Program-made: the position numbers and the translations under genes
The notes under the pieces: generated by a model
The model's database searches: none
Told to the model about the DNA's origin: nothing
What the model saw: the letters and a program-made list of their open reading frames with translations, nothing else
In this document: positions 16,130-23,858 of the stretch, in pieces
Layout of the letters: every line of letters begins with the position of its first letter
How positions within the stretch are numbered: position 1 is the stretch's first letter
Source: Methylobacterium goesingense
GTDB taxonomy: Bacteria > Pseudomonadota > Alphaproteobacteria > Rhizobiales > Beijerinckiaceae
Direction of reading: 5' to 3'
Assembly: GCF_022179225.1 (NCBI RefSeq)
Contig: NZ_BPQL01000081.1
Span: 1 to 38,480 of the forward strand
Length of the DNA stretch: 38,480 nt

Positions 16130-17325
16130 CACCGCGCGCCGGAGTCCCGGCCGGGCTCGCCCCGTCCGATGGCGATACCGGTAAAGGTCTGGTTCAGGTG
16201 CATCGACCGGTACTGCTCGCCGTAGGTGTCGAAGCCGACGATGTCGTAGCGCCGATAGAGGTCGAAGATTCCGTGGCGCACTTGGCGGCTCTCGGCGTCG
16301 AGGCGGCGCAGCACGCATTCGAAGCCGATGACGAGGTCGATGCCGCCGAGATCCGCGTCGAGGCGGGCGAGCTCGGCCCCCGTCGCCGCCACGATGTCGC
16401 GCGGACGCGCCAGGGTGAGGACGACGCCCTCGTCGATGGCGCAGAAGAAGCTCAGCGAACCGTCCGGGTTCATGCGCCGGATCGACCGGCAGAAGTACTC
16501 GCCGCCCACCTTCACCGCGAGGGGATAGGCGGCAAAGCTCATGGGCGAAAGGCGCTCGGGGTCGAGCCCCACCGCCATGGCGTATTCCCGCGCCGCCGGC
16601 TCGGCGTTGAGCTCGTGCACGATGCGCTGCTCGTCATCGGAGGCGGTGACCACGAACTTCGTGTCGGTGGGCTCGAAATTGTCGCTCTTGAAGATCTGGA
16701 TCGGGAAATCCGTCTCGACCAGCAGCAGCACGGCGGCCCGCTGGTGGATGCGGCCGTCATGGAGCAGCACGGTCTGGCGGAAGGTGAGGTCGTCCCCCGC
16801 CGAGCCCCCCACGAGGGGAATGCCGTCGAGCGCCCAGGCGATGGCCGAGACCACCGTCTCCTCCGCGTTGGTGAGGCCGTCGATCAGCGAGAGGGCGAAA
16901 CGGCGTCCGGTGCCCGGGGCCAAGCCCGCGCCGTCCTCGGCCTCGAGGCTCCGGCGCAGGGCCCGGACGCTGGAGGCCGTGCGCTCCACGTCGAGATGGT
17001 CGATGGCGTCGAGCAGCGTCGAGACGATGCGGAAATTCTCCCGCGGGAAGGCGATCACCACGAGGCCGCGATCGAGCCCACCCGCCGGCGAGATGCCGCC
17101 CGACATGGTGCAACCGGCGATGCCCGCTCCCGGAAAGCGCGCGGTGAGGGCCCGGTTCAGGGTCTCGACGTCGTAATCGGCCGAGAAGAACGCCACGATC
17201 TGCGCGACGCTGCGCTCACCGATGGCCGCGCCGATCTCCGCGATCGCCGCGTCGGCCTCCTCGGCCTCGGTCCAGGCCGTCGTGATGCCACACAGATGCG
17301 TGCGCACCCGCGTCCCCTCTGCCAC
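16129..17325 (-). CDS. FIST-domain sensory protein (NosP-like)
   Basis: A 398-residue cytoplasmic protein with FIST-N (residues about 30-230) followed by FIST-C (about 240-375). Recognisable parts are QIVAFFSADYDVETLNRAL, GAGIAGCTMSGGISPAGG, FALSLIDGLTNAEETVVSAIAWAL, PLVGGSAGDDLTFRQT, FKVVVT-like FVVTASDD, and YDIVGFDTYGEQYRSMHLNQTFTGIAI at the end. FIST proteins bind small ligands; NosP in Pseudomonas aeruginosa is a heme nitric-oxide sensor that controls its kinase. Heme binding here is not shown by sequence. The start is the GTG at 17325 (GTG GCA GAG GGG); the longer ATG at 17454 would cross the divergent promoter. It is the first gene of a two-gene operon with the kinase. Confidence 0.88.
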   Translation of the reverse strand: MAEGTRVRTHLCGITTAWTEAEEADAAIAEIGAAIGERSVAQIVAFFSADYDVETLNRALTARFPGAGIAGCTMSGGISPAGGLDRGLVVIAFPRENFRIVSTLLDAIDHLDVERTASSVRALRRSLEAEDGAGLAPGTGRRFALSLIDGLTNAEETVVSAIAWALDGIPLVGGSAGDDLTFRQTVLLHDGRIHQRAAVLLLVETDFPIQIFKSDNFEPTDTKFVVTASDDEQRIVHELNAEPAAREYAMAVGLDPERLSPMSFAAYPLAVKVGGEYFCRSIRRMNPDGSLSFFCAIDEGVVLTLARPRDIVAATGAELARLDADLGGIDLVIGFECVLRRLDAESRQVRHGIFDLYRRYDIVGFDTYGEQYRSMHLNQTFTGIAIGRGEPGRDSGAR

Positions 17326-17468
17326 GGTACCGTCTCCCGCCCATCGACGGGTGCCGGGCTTGACGCCCGGTTCTCCGCGATGACACGAGTATGTCGGGCG
17401 GCCGGGTCCCGCGCAATGCGGCACCGAAAAGTCCCGGAACAGGGGCGCACCCACCGGGCGGAACGGGC

Positions 17469-18128
17469 ATGCATCTCCTCATCGTCGACGATCACCCGCT
17501 GTTTCGCGATGCGCTCGCCAGCGCGGTGGGTCTCGCCTACCCCGACGCGACCCTGCACGAGGCCGACGGCATCGCCAGCGCCTGCGCGGTGCTCGCGGCC
17601 CAGCCCGCCATCGAGATCATCCTGCTCGACCTCTCGATGCAGGGTGTCGCCGGCTTCGAGGGGCTGATGGCGATTCGCGCGCAGGTGCCGCGGGTTCCCA
17701 TCCTCGTCGTCTCCGGCCTCGAGGATCCGCGCATCATCCGGGAGGCCCTGGAGCACGGCGCGGCGGGGTTCGTGCCGAAGGCCGTCGACAAATCGACCCT
17801 CACGCGGGCCATCGCGGACGTGCTGGCGGGGGGCCTCTCGGTGCCGGCGAACCTGCCGAATGCGCCGCTCGGCGCGTCATCCGCCCGCAAGGCGCCCCTC
17901 GCCGAGCGGGTCGCGAGCCTGACGCCTCAGCAATTGCGAGTGCTGGCGATGATCCGCCAGGGCAAGCTCAACAAGCAGATCGCGCACGAACTCCAGGTCG
18001 GGGATTCGACCGTGAAGGCGCACGTCTCGGAGATCCTGCGCAAGCTCGACGTGATCAGCCGCACCCAGATCGTGATCGAGACCGCGCTCCTCGACTTCGA
18101 GCGGATCACGGCCGCGCCGGAGCGCTGA
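17469..18128 (+). CDS. NarL/LuxR-family response regulator (ErbR/AgmR-like)
   Basis: A 219-residue two-domain regulator. The receiver domain spans residues 1-120 (LLIVDDHPLFRDAL, phosphoacceptor D54 in ILLDLSMQGV, and a PKAVDK lysine). The C-terminal LuxR helix-turn-helix runs from about 155 to 215 (LTPQQLRVLAMIRQGKLNKQIAHELQ, STVKAHVSEILRKLDVISRTQIV). The ATG at 17469 follows ggcggaacgggc. The gene is divergent from the FIST-kinase operon with 143 bases between starts. This regulator class with this kinase controls PQQ-dependent alcohol oxidation in pseudomonads. A similar role here is inferred from neighbourhood and sequence type. Confidence 0.9.
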   Translation: MHLLIVDDHPLFRDALASAVGLAYPDATLHEADGIASACAVLAAQPAIEIILLDLSMQGVAGFEGLMAIRAQVPRVPILVVSGLEDPRIIREALEHGAAGFVPKAVDKSTLTRAIADVLAGGLSVPANLPNAPLGASSARKAPLAERVASLTPQQLRVLAMIRQGKLNKQIAHELQVGDSTVKAHVSEILRKLDVISRTQIVIETALLDFERITAAPER

Positions 18129-18166
18129 CCCTTTAGGCCGTGGGAACCGATCCTTAAGCCGTGGGC
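18129..18166. repeat. Imperfect direct repeat over the PRC-barrel gene stop codon
   Basis: ccctttaggccgtggga (18129-18145) and atccttaagccgtgggc (18150-18166) are near copies with a 21-base period. On the minus strand each reads CCC-ACG-GC(T/C)-TAA, so the gene's last codons and stop appear twice. The convergent response-regulator stop is immediately to the left. Confidence 0.6.
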
Positions 18167-18591
18167 ACTTTGCGGCCGCCGTAATGGCCGTCGACGCGGG
18201 TGCCGAAGGTGGGATCGGAGAATGGATCCTCGCCGGGCCCGTGAGTCGGCGCGCCCGCCAGGGTGTCCTGGTCGATCTCGACGATGTAGCCGCCGAGTTC
18301 GACGCTGTAGGTCAGGGCGCGCCAGGGCACCGGGTGGTAGCTCTCGCCGAGGCCGAGGAAGCCGCCGAACGAGATCACCGCGTAGGCGACCTGCCCCGAG
18401 ACCTTGTCGACCATGAAGTTGTAGACCGTACCGATGTGCTCGCCTTCACGGCTGTAGGCCGAGGTGCCCTCGACCTTGTTCGAGGCGATGAGGCGCGGGG
18501 TCTCGTCGATGGCCACCCCCTCGGCGGAGGGGTCGAGTTCCATCGATCCGGCGGGCCGGATGCTGCGCTCGTTCGGGAGATCCGTCGGCAT
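18154..18591 (-). CDS. PRC-barrel domain protein
   Basis: A 145-residue protein with one PRC-barrel domain (residues about 32-110: PRLIASNKVEGTSAYSREGEHIGTVYNFMVDKVSGQVAYAVISFGGFLGLGESYHPVPW). The fold is shared with photosynthetic reaction-centre H subunits and the RNA-processing factor RimM. Free-standing versions in soil alphaproteobacteria are abundant, often stress-induced, and have no known biochemical role. There is no signal peptide. The ATG at 18591 has an excellent ribosome site (aggagga). Upstream, GGAAC-N17-CTT (minus strand, 18660-18684) is one base short of the EcfG promoter pattern seen elsewhere in the window, so stress control is possible but weakly supported. Confidence 0.9.
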   Translation of the reverse strand: MPTDLPNERSIRPAGSMELDPSAEGVAIDETPRLIASNKVEGTSAYSREGEHIGTVYNFMVDKVSGQVAYAVISFGGFLGLGESYHPVPWRALTYSVELGGYIVEIDQDTLAGAPTHGPGEDPFSDPTFGTRVDGHYGGRKVPTA

Positions 18592-18712
18592 GGCATTCCT
18601 CCTGCGGGTTCGCGGCTCGGGATGGGGTGCATTCGGGACGGGTGGACGCGTGACCGGACAAGCCCCGATATCCGGTGCGGTTCCAAGGGATCGTCGCGAC
18701 GGGAGGGCGGGT

Positions 18713-19216
18713 TCAGCGCCGGGTGTCCACCGGCGCGCCTGTCTCCTCGGCCACCTCGGACTGGCGCACCGCGACCCGCTCGCGGATGCCCCGGCTCGAC
18801 AGGAGCATCTCGAAGCCGAAGACCATCAGGGCGCTCAGGGTGCAGAGGATGGCGAGGCCGAACAGCAGGAACAGGATGTTGGCCACCGTGGCGTCCCGCA
18901 GCGCCCCCACGAACAGCGTAAGGGCGGCGCCGCAGGTGGCGACCCCGCCGAGCGCCCCGAGGATCACGGCGGCGTCGAGGGCCAGGGAGCGCCGGCGCAG
19001 GGCGTTCATGCGGTGCGCCAGGCGGTGCTGCTCGGGACCGGATGCGCCCGCGATCGCCTGCGAAATGCGCTCGGCCTGATCGGCCACCCGCGCGAGTCGC
19101 GTCCCGAAGACGTTGAGCAGGGTCGCGATGCCGGACAGCAGGAAGATCGGCGTCAGCGCGATCTGGATGATGTGGGCCGTGCTGTCGAGGGAGTTCGGAA
19201 CGGTGGATTCGAGCAT
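18713..19216 (-). CDS. DUF2721-family inner-membrane protein
   Basis: A 167-residue protein with three predicted membrane segments: about residues 15-38 (HIIQIALTPIFLLSGIATLLNV), 80-107 (LDAAVILGALGGVATCGAALTLFVGAL) and 113-138 (VANILFLLFGLAILCTLSALMVFGFEMLL). A charged cytoplasmic loop between the first two contains TRLARVADQAERI and HRMNALRRR, the pattern of the DUF2721 family. No function is known. The ATG at 19216 is preceded by ggttcctcc, a weak ribosome region. The gene is 121 bases from the PRC-barrel gene on the same strand, so they could be co-transcribed. Confidence 0.85.
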   Translation of the reverse strand: MLESTVPNSLDSTAHIIQIALTPIFLLSGIATLLNVFGTRLARVADQAERISQAIAGASGPEQHRLAHRMNALRRRSLALDAAVILGALGGVATCGAALTLFVGALRDATVANILFLLFGLAILCTLSALMVFGFEMLLSSRGIRERVAVRQSEVAEETGAPVDTRR

Positions 19217-19325
19217 GCGGGCGCGATCGTGACCTGGAGGAACCCGGGCGCAACGTCCGAGGCGCGTCGTCGGTTCGGCCCCCGGCGCCCCGTCTGCGGG
19301 ACGCCGGGCAGTGCGGTTCGGGCGC

Positions 19326-19451
19326 TCAGACCAAGCCTGCGTTTCCGCGCGCGACGGGGTTTACCGGGGTCTCGACCGACACCATGGCACCGAGCCCGAC
19401 GATGAGCACGGCGGCCGCGCACAGGGAGAGTGAGAATGCGATGAGGATCAT
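19326..19451 (-). CDS. Small single-span membrane protein (41 residues)
   Basis: A short frame reading MILIAFSLSLCAAAVLIVGLG, then AMVSVETPVNPVARGNAGLV and a TGA stop. Residues 2-24 form one convincing membrane helix, followed by a short polar tail. Codon positions are GC-biased as in real genes here. The ribosome site is weak (ggctacgcggcaacc), which lowers confidence. It lies between DUF2721 (same strand, 109 bases downstream) and a long non-coding gap. No family recognised; it may be an accessory membrane peptide. Confidence 0.5.
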   Translation of the reverse strand: MILIAFSLSLCAAAVLIVGLGAMVSVETPVNPVARGNAGLV

Positions 19452-20053
19452 GGTTGCCGCGTAGCCCGACGCCCTTAAGGATCGGTGTCGGGGCCCTGCT
19501 CCGCGCGTCCCGGAATCGGGCGCCGCGCGTCCCGGCCGGCAGTCGCGCCAAGCGGCCTTGCGAGATCTTGCATTTGTGAGCGGTCAATTCTTGGCCCGGG
19601 CACACAAATTCTTGTCACTGCGGAAGCGTGGGGCGAGCGCCGGCCCGAGCGGTGGGAAAAGCGCGTGCGGCGGGGCGCCGCCGGCAGGCGTGGAGCGATG
19701 CCGCCCCCTCCGGCAGGAACCCCGCAGGACCCTGCCGAAAGCGGGTTAAACCATTGCTACAAAATCGTTTTCCTCGCCCCTCACGGTCCGGTCCGGTCCG
19801 GCACCGGGAGCCGCCGCCGGACCAAGTACAGGTCACGGACGCGCAAGATTTCATGCAAGTCGAGCCGGCCTCGTCTCGCCACGAAGGCGGATGAGACCCG
19901 CTCGAGGCCGTCGCGCCTGTGGATGACGGGGCGCCCAAGGGCGGAATCCCCTTGGAACGCTCGCAGCACCGCTTAGTTGTTGCAGCTATGCGCTGCGAGG
20001 CCACCGGCCGTGGGCGTACCGGCACTCACCGCCGACATCCGGAGGAAGATCCA
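19452..20053. other. 600-base intergenic region
   Basis: No supported gene. It holds AATTCTTG twice, 21 bases apart (19586-19593 and 19607-19614), a GGTCC/GGTCCGG run near 19788-19800, an AT-rich spot around 19745-19770, and the EcfG-type promoter at 19954-19978 with its roughly 70-base leader to the SWIB gene. A small RNA could be present but nothing in the sequence identifies one. Confidence 0.4.
19954..19978 (+). promoter_or_regulatory. Candidate EcfG (general stress sigma factor) promoter for the SWIB gene
   Basis: GGAAC (19954-19958), 17 bases, then GTT (19976-19978). The PhyR-NepR-EcfG regulon promoter is GGAAC with a downstream (C)GTT after 16-18 bases. The same spacing is seen at 36987-37011. 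The predicted transcript starts near 19985, leaving a 5' leader of about 70 bases. Confidence 0.6.
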
Positions 20054-20425
20054 ATGGCGAAGAGCACCACCAAGACTGCGGAAAAGGCGGCCCCCAAGGC
20101 TGCGCCGAAGGATGCCGAGAATCCGGCCCCGGCCGCCAAGGGCAAGAAGGTCGCCGCACCGAAGGGTGACGGTGCCAAGCCGAACGCCCTGCAGCAGCCG
20201 CTCAAGCCCTCCGCCGAGCTGGCCGCCGTCGTCGGCACCGCCGCCCTGCCGCGCGGCGAGGTCGTCAGCAAGGTCTGGGAATACATCAAGAAGCACAATC
20301 TCCAGAATCCCGAGAACAAGCGCGAGATCCTGGCCGACGACAAGCTGAAGAAGGTCTTCGGCAAGGACAAGTGCACGATGTTCGAGATGAACAAGCATCT
20401 CGCCGCGCACCTCAAGTCGGCCTGA
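20054..20425 (+). CDS. SWIB/MDM2-domain protein with histone-like N-terminal tail
   Basis: A 123-residue protein. The first 45 residues are Lys/Ala/Pro-rich and disordered (KTAEKAAPKAAPKDAENPAPAA), resembling histone H1-type tails. The rest is a SWIB domain (LQQPLKPSAELAAVVGTAALPRGEVVSKVWEYIKKHNLQNPENKREILADDKLKKVFG ... MFEMNKHLAAHL), complete in length. SWIB is best known from SWI/SNF chromatin remodellers; it also occurs in chlamydiae and alphaproteobacteria, where it is thought to act in nucleoid condensation or topoisomerase function. The ATG at 20054 follows ggaggaagatcca. An EcfG-type promoter upstream suggests induction under stress. DNA binding is inferred from the basic tail. Confidence 0.93.
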   Translation: MAKSTTKTAEKAAPKAAPKDAENPAPAAKGKKVAAPKGDGAKPNALQQPLKPSAELAAVVGTAALPRGEVVSKVWEYIKKHNLQNPENKREILADDKLKKVFGKDKCTMFEMNKHLAAHLKSA

Positions 20426-20460
20426 GCGGAACCCGCCTGCACGAACCCTCGGATCGGCGC

Positions 20461-20485
20461 CGGGGAGGGAACGTCCCTCCCCTTG
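20461..20485. terminator. Bidirectional hairpin terminator between SWIB and SUV3 genes
   Basis: GGGGAGGGA (20462-20470), a 3-base loop, and TCCCTCCCC (20474-20482), followed by TT. It lies between convergent genes ending at 20425 and 20511. Confidence 0.75.
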
Positions 20486-20510
20486 GCCGGCCGGTCCTCT
20501 TCCGGACGGC

Positions 20511-22655
20511 TCAGCCGGCCGCCTTTGCCCGACGTGAGCGGCGCTCGACCTTGCGGGTCGCCGTCTCCTGAAGGTGGCGCTCGATGGCGCCGTTGGCCCG
20601 TGCGCGCATCTCCCGCATCGCCTCGGCATCGTCGAAGGTCTCGGGAAACCGCCGTGACAGCCAGAGATAGGCGCTGGCGAGCTTCACCGTCCGCTCCTGG
20701 TAGTCGAGTTCCCCGGTGAGGTTGGTCCGCAGGGCCGGCACCGTGGCGCCCTGCGCGCGAGCCTGGGTCCAGCGCTCCAGCAGTCCGAGCGAGACCGGGT
20801 CGCGCCGATTCACCGGGCAGACCGAGAACGCGAATTTTTCCGCGATCGGAAGTCGCGCCTTGTCGACCACCCGGGCGATCTCCAGAATTTCTTCGAGCGC
20901 CGAGGGCTGGAACGGCGAGCCCGCATAGAAGGTGGCGCGCGCGAAATGCGCCAGCACCTCTCGCAGGCTGTCGGTCCGCATCTCCTCGGCTACGGAATTG
21001 ATCGCGATGAGGTCGGGCCGCACGAAGAAGCGCGTGTCGGCGGCCGGAGCCGTGGGGGCGCCGGCCAGCGCGGCCCGGATCGGCTCCAGCCCGGTCTCGT
21101 CGACGGCGGCGACGTAGCCCTCGTCCTGGTGTCCGAAGCGGCCGGCGCGGCCGGCGATCTGGCGGATTTCGGAATTGGTCAGCGCCCGCTCGCCGACCCC
21201 GTCCCACTTGCGTACCGCAGAGAACACGATCCGTTTCAGGGGGCCAAGGTTGAGGCCCATGCCGATGGCGTCGGTGGTGACGAGCACGTCGGCCTCGCCC
21301 GCCCGGAAGCGCGCCGCCTCGGCGCGCCGCACCTCGGGCGAGAGCGCCCCGTAGATCGTCGCCACCCGGTGCCCGGCCGCCACCAGGATCTCGCGGTTTT
21401 CGTGGACGGCCCGGCGCGAGAACGCCACGACCGCGTCGCCCGGCGTCACCTTCTCCAGCGGCACGGGCGTTTCCTGAAGCACCAGCGGCGTCTTGCGCAC
21501 GAAGGTGACGACCTCGAGGGATTCGTTGGCGGCCTCTGCCGCGCGGCGCACGGCGGCCAGCGCATCGTCCGAGCCGCAGACCACCACGAGGCGAGCGGGG
21601 ATGCCGAACAGGGCGTTGGTCCAGGCCCAGCCCCGGTCGGGATCGGCGATCATCTGGATCTCGTCGATCACCGCGACGTCGACGGGCCGGATGAGATCGG
21701 CGGTCTCGATGGTGCGGGCGGTGTGCGTCGGATCGATGTCGCCCAGCGTCTCCTCGCCCGTCACCATGCCGGCGCGCAGGCCGCGCTCGGCCAGGGCCTC
21801 GTAATTTTCGAGCGCCAGGAGGCGCAGGGGCGCGAGGTAGGTGCCGGTGGGGGCGGCGCGCAGCATCTCCAGGGCCGCATAGGTCTTGCCGGAATTCGTC
21901 GGACCCATGTGGAAGACGATGCGCCGGCCGAGGCGCCGGGCCACCGAGAATTTCTCGATATAGGCCCCGAAGCCGACCTGATCGCGCAGGCGGCGCAGGC
22001 GCGAATCCTCGCGGGCGACGTTGCGGGCGCGGGCACGCACGCCCTTCAGGGTGTCGGTGAGGGATTGGTTGAGGTTGGGCGAGAGCAGGAAGGCCCGCGA
22101 GCGCAGGGAGCGGTCCAGATGGTCGATATAGGTCACGGCGTCGGCGCCGACCTCGCGCAGGTCCTCGGCCACCTGATCGCGCAGGCGCTCCACCGCCCGG
22201 CGCAGGGATTTGGCGGTCCGCACCGAGGTCTCGGCGACGGCGGCGCGCAATTCGTCGAGGCGCCAGGTCGGATCGTTGCGATGGGCCATGCCGGCCAGGA
22301 TGCCGGCGATGCCCGTCTCGGGCGCGGCGTCGATCCGCAGATCGAGGCGCCCGCCGTCGAGGACAGGGATCAGGGTGCGGATGGACCAGGCGATGCTGCC
22401 ATCCCGCATCGCCGCGCCGCGCAAGGTCGGCACCGTCTTCTTGAGGGCCGCGATCCCACCCTCCGCGAAGGCGCGCCGCGCCTTCAACTCGCGCAGGGCC
22501 TTGGCCACCACCGCATCCTCGACGAGGCCGCCGAACTCTGGCAGGCCGAGATGGAGCCGCAGGGCCTCCGCCTCCACGCTCCGGGGCGGCAGGCCGAGGC
22601 GCATGGCCGCCTCCAGCAGGATCTCGTTCGTCGGTCGCGCGCGCTTGCGGGCCAT
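20511..22655 (-). CDS. SUV3-like ATP-dependent RNA helicase
   Basis: A 714-residue superfamily 2 helicase of the SUV3 (mitochondrial degradosome) type. Motifs in order: Walker A GPTNSGKTYAAL at about residue 255, LAPLRLLALENYE, GEETLG, the DEIQM Walker B (SUV3-type, not DEAD), VVCGS, IYGALSPEVRRAE, TDAIGMGLNLGPLKRIVFS and IRQIAGRAGRFG. The C-terminal SUV3 accessory domain follows (AIEKFAFSVCPVNRRD-like), ending in a basic tail. Mitochondrial SUV3 partners an exoribonuclease to degrade RNA; the alphaproteobacterial proteins are its closest bacterial relatives and their role is less known. The ATG at 22655 begins MARKRARPTNE; a longer frame to 22988 codes poorly. It is transcribed alone. Confidence 0.93.
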   Translation of the reverse strand: MARKRARPTNEILLEAAMRLGLPPRSVEAEALRLHLGLPEFGGLVEDAVVAKALRELKARRAFAEGGIAALKKTVPTLRGAAMRDGSIAWSIRTLIPVLDGGRLDLRIDAAPETGIAGILAGMAHRNDPTWRLDELRAAVAETSVRTAKSLRRAVERLRDQVAEDLREVGADAVTYIDHLDRSLRSRAFLLSPNLNQSLTDTLKGVRARARNVAREDSRLRRLRDQVGFGAYIEKFSVARRLGRRIVFHMGPTNSGKTYAALEMLRAAPTGTYLAPLRLLALENYEALAERGLRAGMVTGEETLGDIDPTHTARTIETADLIRPVDVAVIDEIQMIADPDRGWAWTNALFGIPARLVVVCGSDDALAAVRRAAEAANESLEVVTFVRKTPLVLQETPVPLEKVTPGDAVVAFSRRAVHENREILVAAGHRVATIYGALSPEVRRAEAARFRAGEADVLVTTDAIGMGLNLGPLKRIVFSAVRKWDGVGERALTNSEIRQIAGRAGRFGHQDEGYVAAVDETGLEPIRAALAGAPTAPAADTRFFVRPDLIAINSVAEEMRTDSLREVLAHFARATFYAGSPFQPSALEEILEIARVVDKARLPIAEKFAFSVCPVNRRDPVSLGLLERWTQARAQGATVPALRTNLTGELDYQERTVKLASAYLWLSRRFPETFDDAEAMREMRARANGAIERHLQETATRKVERRSRRAKAAG

Positions 22656-22993
22656 GGGCCTCTCGTCGGGGGGGCTGTCGTCAGGGCGTCTTGCATCCGC
22701 CGCGGAAGAGCGACCGGGCCGCGCCAGGGTGCGCGGGCCGCGACCCAAAAAGCAACGCCTCGGATCAGCGCAATGCACCGTCCGTTCGCGCGGCCGCAGG
22801 CGAGGCGTGGTCGTCGCCGCGCAGGACGCCCCTAGTCCGCCAGCAACCGGACGCCGCTCCGCTCGGCTTTTGACGAAGGTTATTGAATCCCCGGAGCGGA
22901 CGCCGCTATGGGGTCGAGGGTCCGGAGCGCGAGCGTCCCCCCACGTTCCGGATCCTCGACGATCAATGCCCGGACATGTCAGGAGCATCGACG
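22656..22993. other. Intergenic region between divergent genes
   Basis: This 338-base gap has no supported gene. CGGACGCCGCT is repeated directly (22848-22858, 22897-22907), and CCGCTCCG (22854-22861) is complementary to CGGAGCGG (22892-22899), flanking an AT-rich stretch (TTTTGACGAAGGTTATTGAA). This could be a paired regulatory region for the helicase and the small gene at 22994. Confidence 0.4.
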
Positions 22994-23260
22994 ATGCACG
23001 AGAATTCTGCCGGATCGGCCGCGTTCTGGGCCTCGGTGACGCATGACGTCACCGCCCGGGTGGAGCCGGTTCTGAACCGGAATACGCAGGCCCGCGCGGA
23101 TGTCATCACGTACCTGCGAGACCTCGAAGCGGTGGCCCTGCGCGAGGGCAGCAGCCGCGAAGCCCTGCAGGTGATCGCCTCCGGCCGGCGCCTCCTCGGT
23201 GACCGCAGCGAGGCGGCGCGGGCGGTGGTGGCCCGCGCGGTGCGAGCCTCCCTGGCCTGA
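22994..23260 (+). CDS. Small hypothetical protein
   Basis: An 88-residue, all-helical-looking cytoplasmic protein (MHENSAGSAAFWASVTHDVT, VEPVLNRNTQARADVITYLRDLEAVALREG, ALQVIASGRRLLGDRSEAARAVVARAVRASLA). There is no signal peptide, cysteine or recognisable motif. The ATG at 22994 is eight bases after AGGAG, a good ribosome site; an in-frame ATG at 22976 lacks one. It is convergent with ecfG, the stops being 16 bases apart. I do not recognise a family. Position next to the stress sigma operon hints at, but does not prove, a stress role. Confidence 0.7.
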   Translation: MHENSAGSAAFWASVTHDVTARVEPVLNRNTQARADVITYLRDLEAVALREGSSREALQVIASGRRLLGDRSEAARAVVARAVRASLA

Positions 23261-23276
23261 GGCCCCGGCCGGAGCG

Positions 23277-23858
23277 TCAGGCCTGCGCTTCAAGGGCCGC
23301 CCGCGTGACGGCATCGGCGCCGATATCGTCGGTGCCGTTCATGCCCAGGGTCTCGATGAGGCGGACGCGGGCCCGACTGACCCGGCTCTTCATGGTGCCG
23401 ACGGCGACGCCGCAGATCTCGGCCGCTTCCTCGTAGGTGAAGTTCTGCGCGCCCACGAGGACCAGCGCCTCGCGCTGGCTCAGCGGCAGACCGTCGAGGG
23501 CTTCCTGGAACTCGCGCATCTCCACGCGGATCTCCTGCTCGGGCAGGCTGGTGAGGCGCCCGGCCAGGGCGCCGTCCGCATCCTCGACCTCGCGCTTGCG
23601 CTTGCGCTGCTCGGAATAGAACAGGTTGCGCAGGATCGTGAACAGCCAAGCCGTGAGGTTGGTACCCCGCGTGAAGCTGTCGGCCTTGGTCCAGGCGCGC
23701 ACGAGCGTGTCCTGGACGAGGTCGTCGCTGCGGTCGAGATCGTAGGTCAGCGAGAACGCGAAGGCGCGCAGGGCCGGGATCGCGCCGAGCAGAAGCTCGC
23801 GCATCTCGTCGTCGGCGCCGCGCGGTGTGCCGACCGGGGCTTGCGTCGCGGTCATCAT
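23277..23858 (-). CDS. ecfG: RNA polymerase ECF sigma factor, general stress response (EcfG)
   Basis: A 193-residue ECF sigma factor. Region 2 is at residues about 25-95 (IPALRAFAFSLTYDLDRSDDLVQDTLVRAWTKADSFTRGTNLTAWLFTILRNLFYSEQRK) and region 4 at about 125-180 (LDGLPLSQREALVLVGAQNFTYEEAAEICGVAVGTMKSRVSRARVRL). This is the EcfG/ECF15 type that directs the alphaproteobacterial general stress response. It is held inactive by NepR until phosphorylated PhyR sequesters NepR. The ATG at 23858 overlaps the nepR stop by ATGA, so the two are translationally coupled. PhyR and its kinases are not in the window. Two GGAAC-N17-GTT promoters elsewhere in the window are candidate targets. Confidence 0.93.
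   Translation of the reverse strand: MMTATQAPVGTPRGADDEMRELLLGAIPALRAFAFSLTYDLDRSDDLVQDTLVRAWTKADSFTRGTNLTAWLFTILRNLFYSEQRKRKREVEDADGALAGRLTSLPEQEIRVEMREFQEALDGLPLSQREALVLVGAQNFTYEEAAEICGVAVGTMKSRVSRARVRLIETLGMNGTDDIGADAVTRAALEAQA

Noticed and set aside
12968..16225. A 1085-codon open frame on the plus strand opposite the CoA transferase and kinase genes
   Set aside because: It is antisense to two well-supported genes, is rich in repeated Gly/Arg/Asp/His residues typical of GC-rich antisense frames, and shows no domain.
19452..20053. A structured non-coding RNA or riboswitch in the 600-base gap
   Set aside because: I found no recognisable RNA motif, terminator or promoter pair for one; only the EcfG-like promoter is supported.
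20946..22835. A 629-codon open frame opposite the SUV3-like helicase gene
   Set aside because: Antisense shadow of a gene with all helicase motifs.
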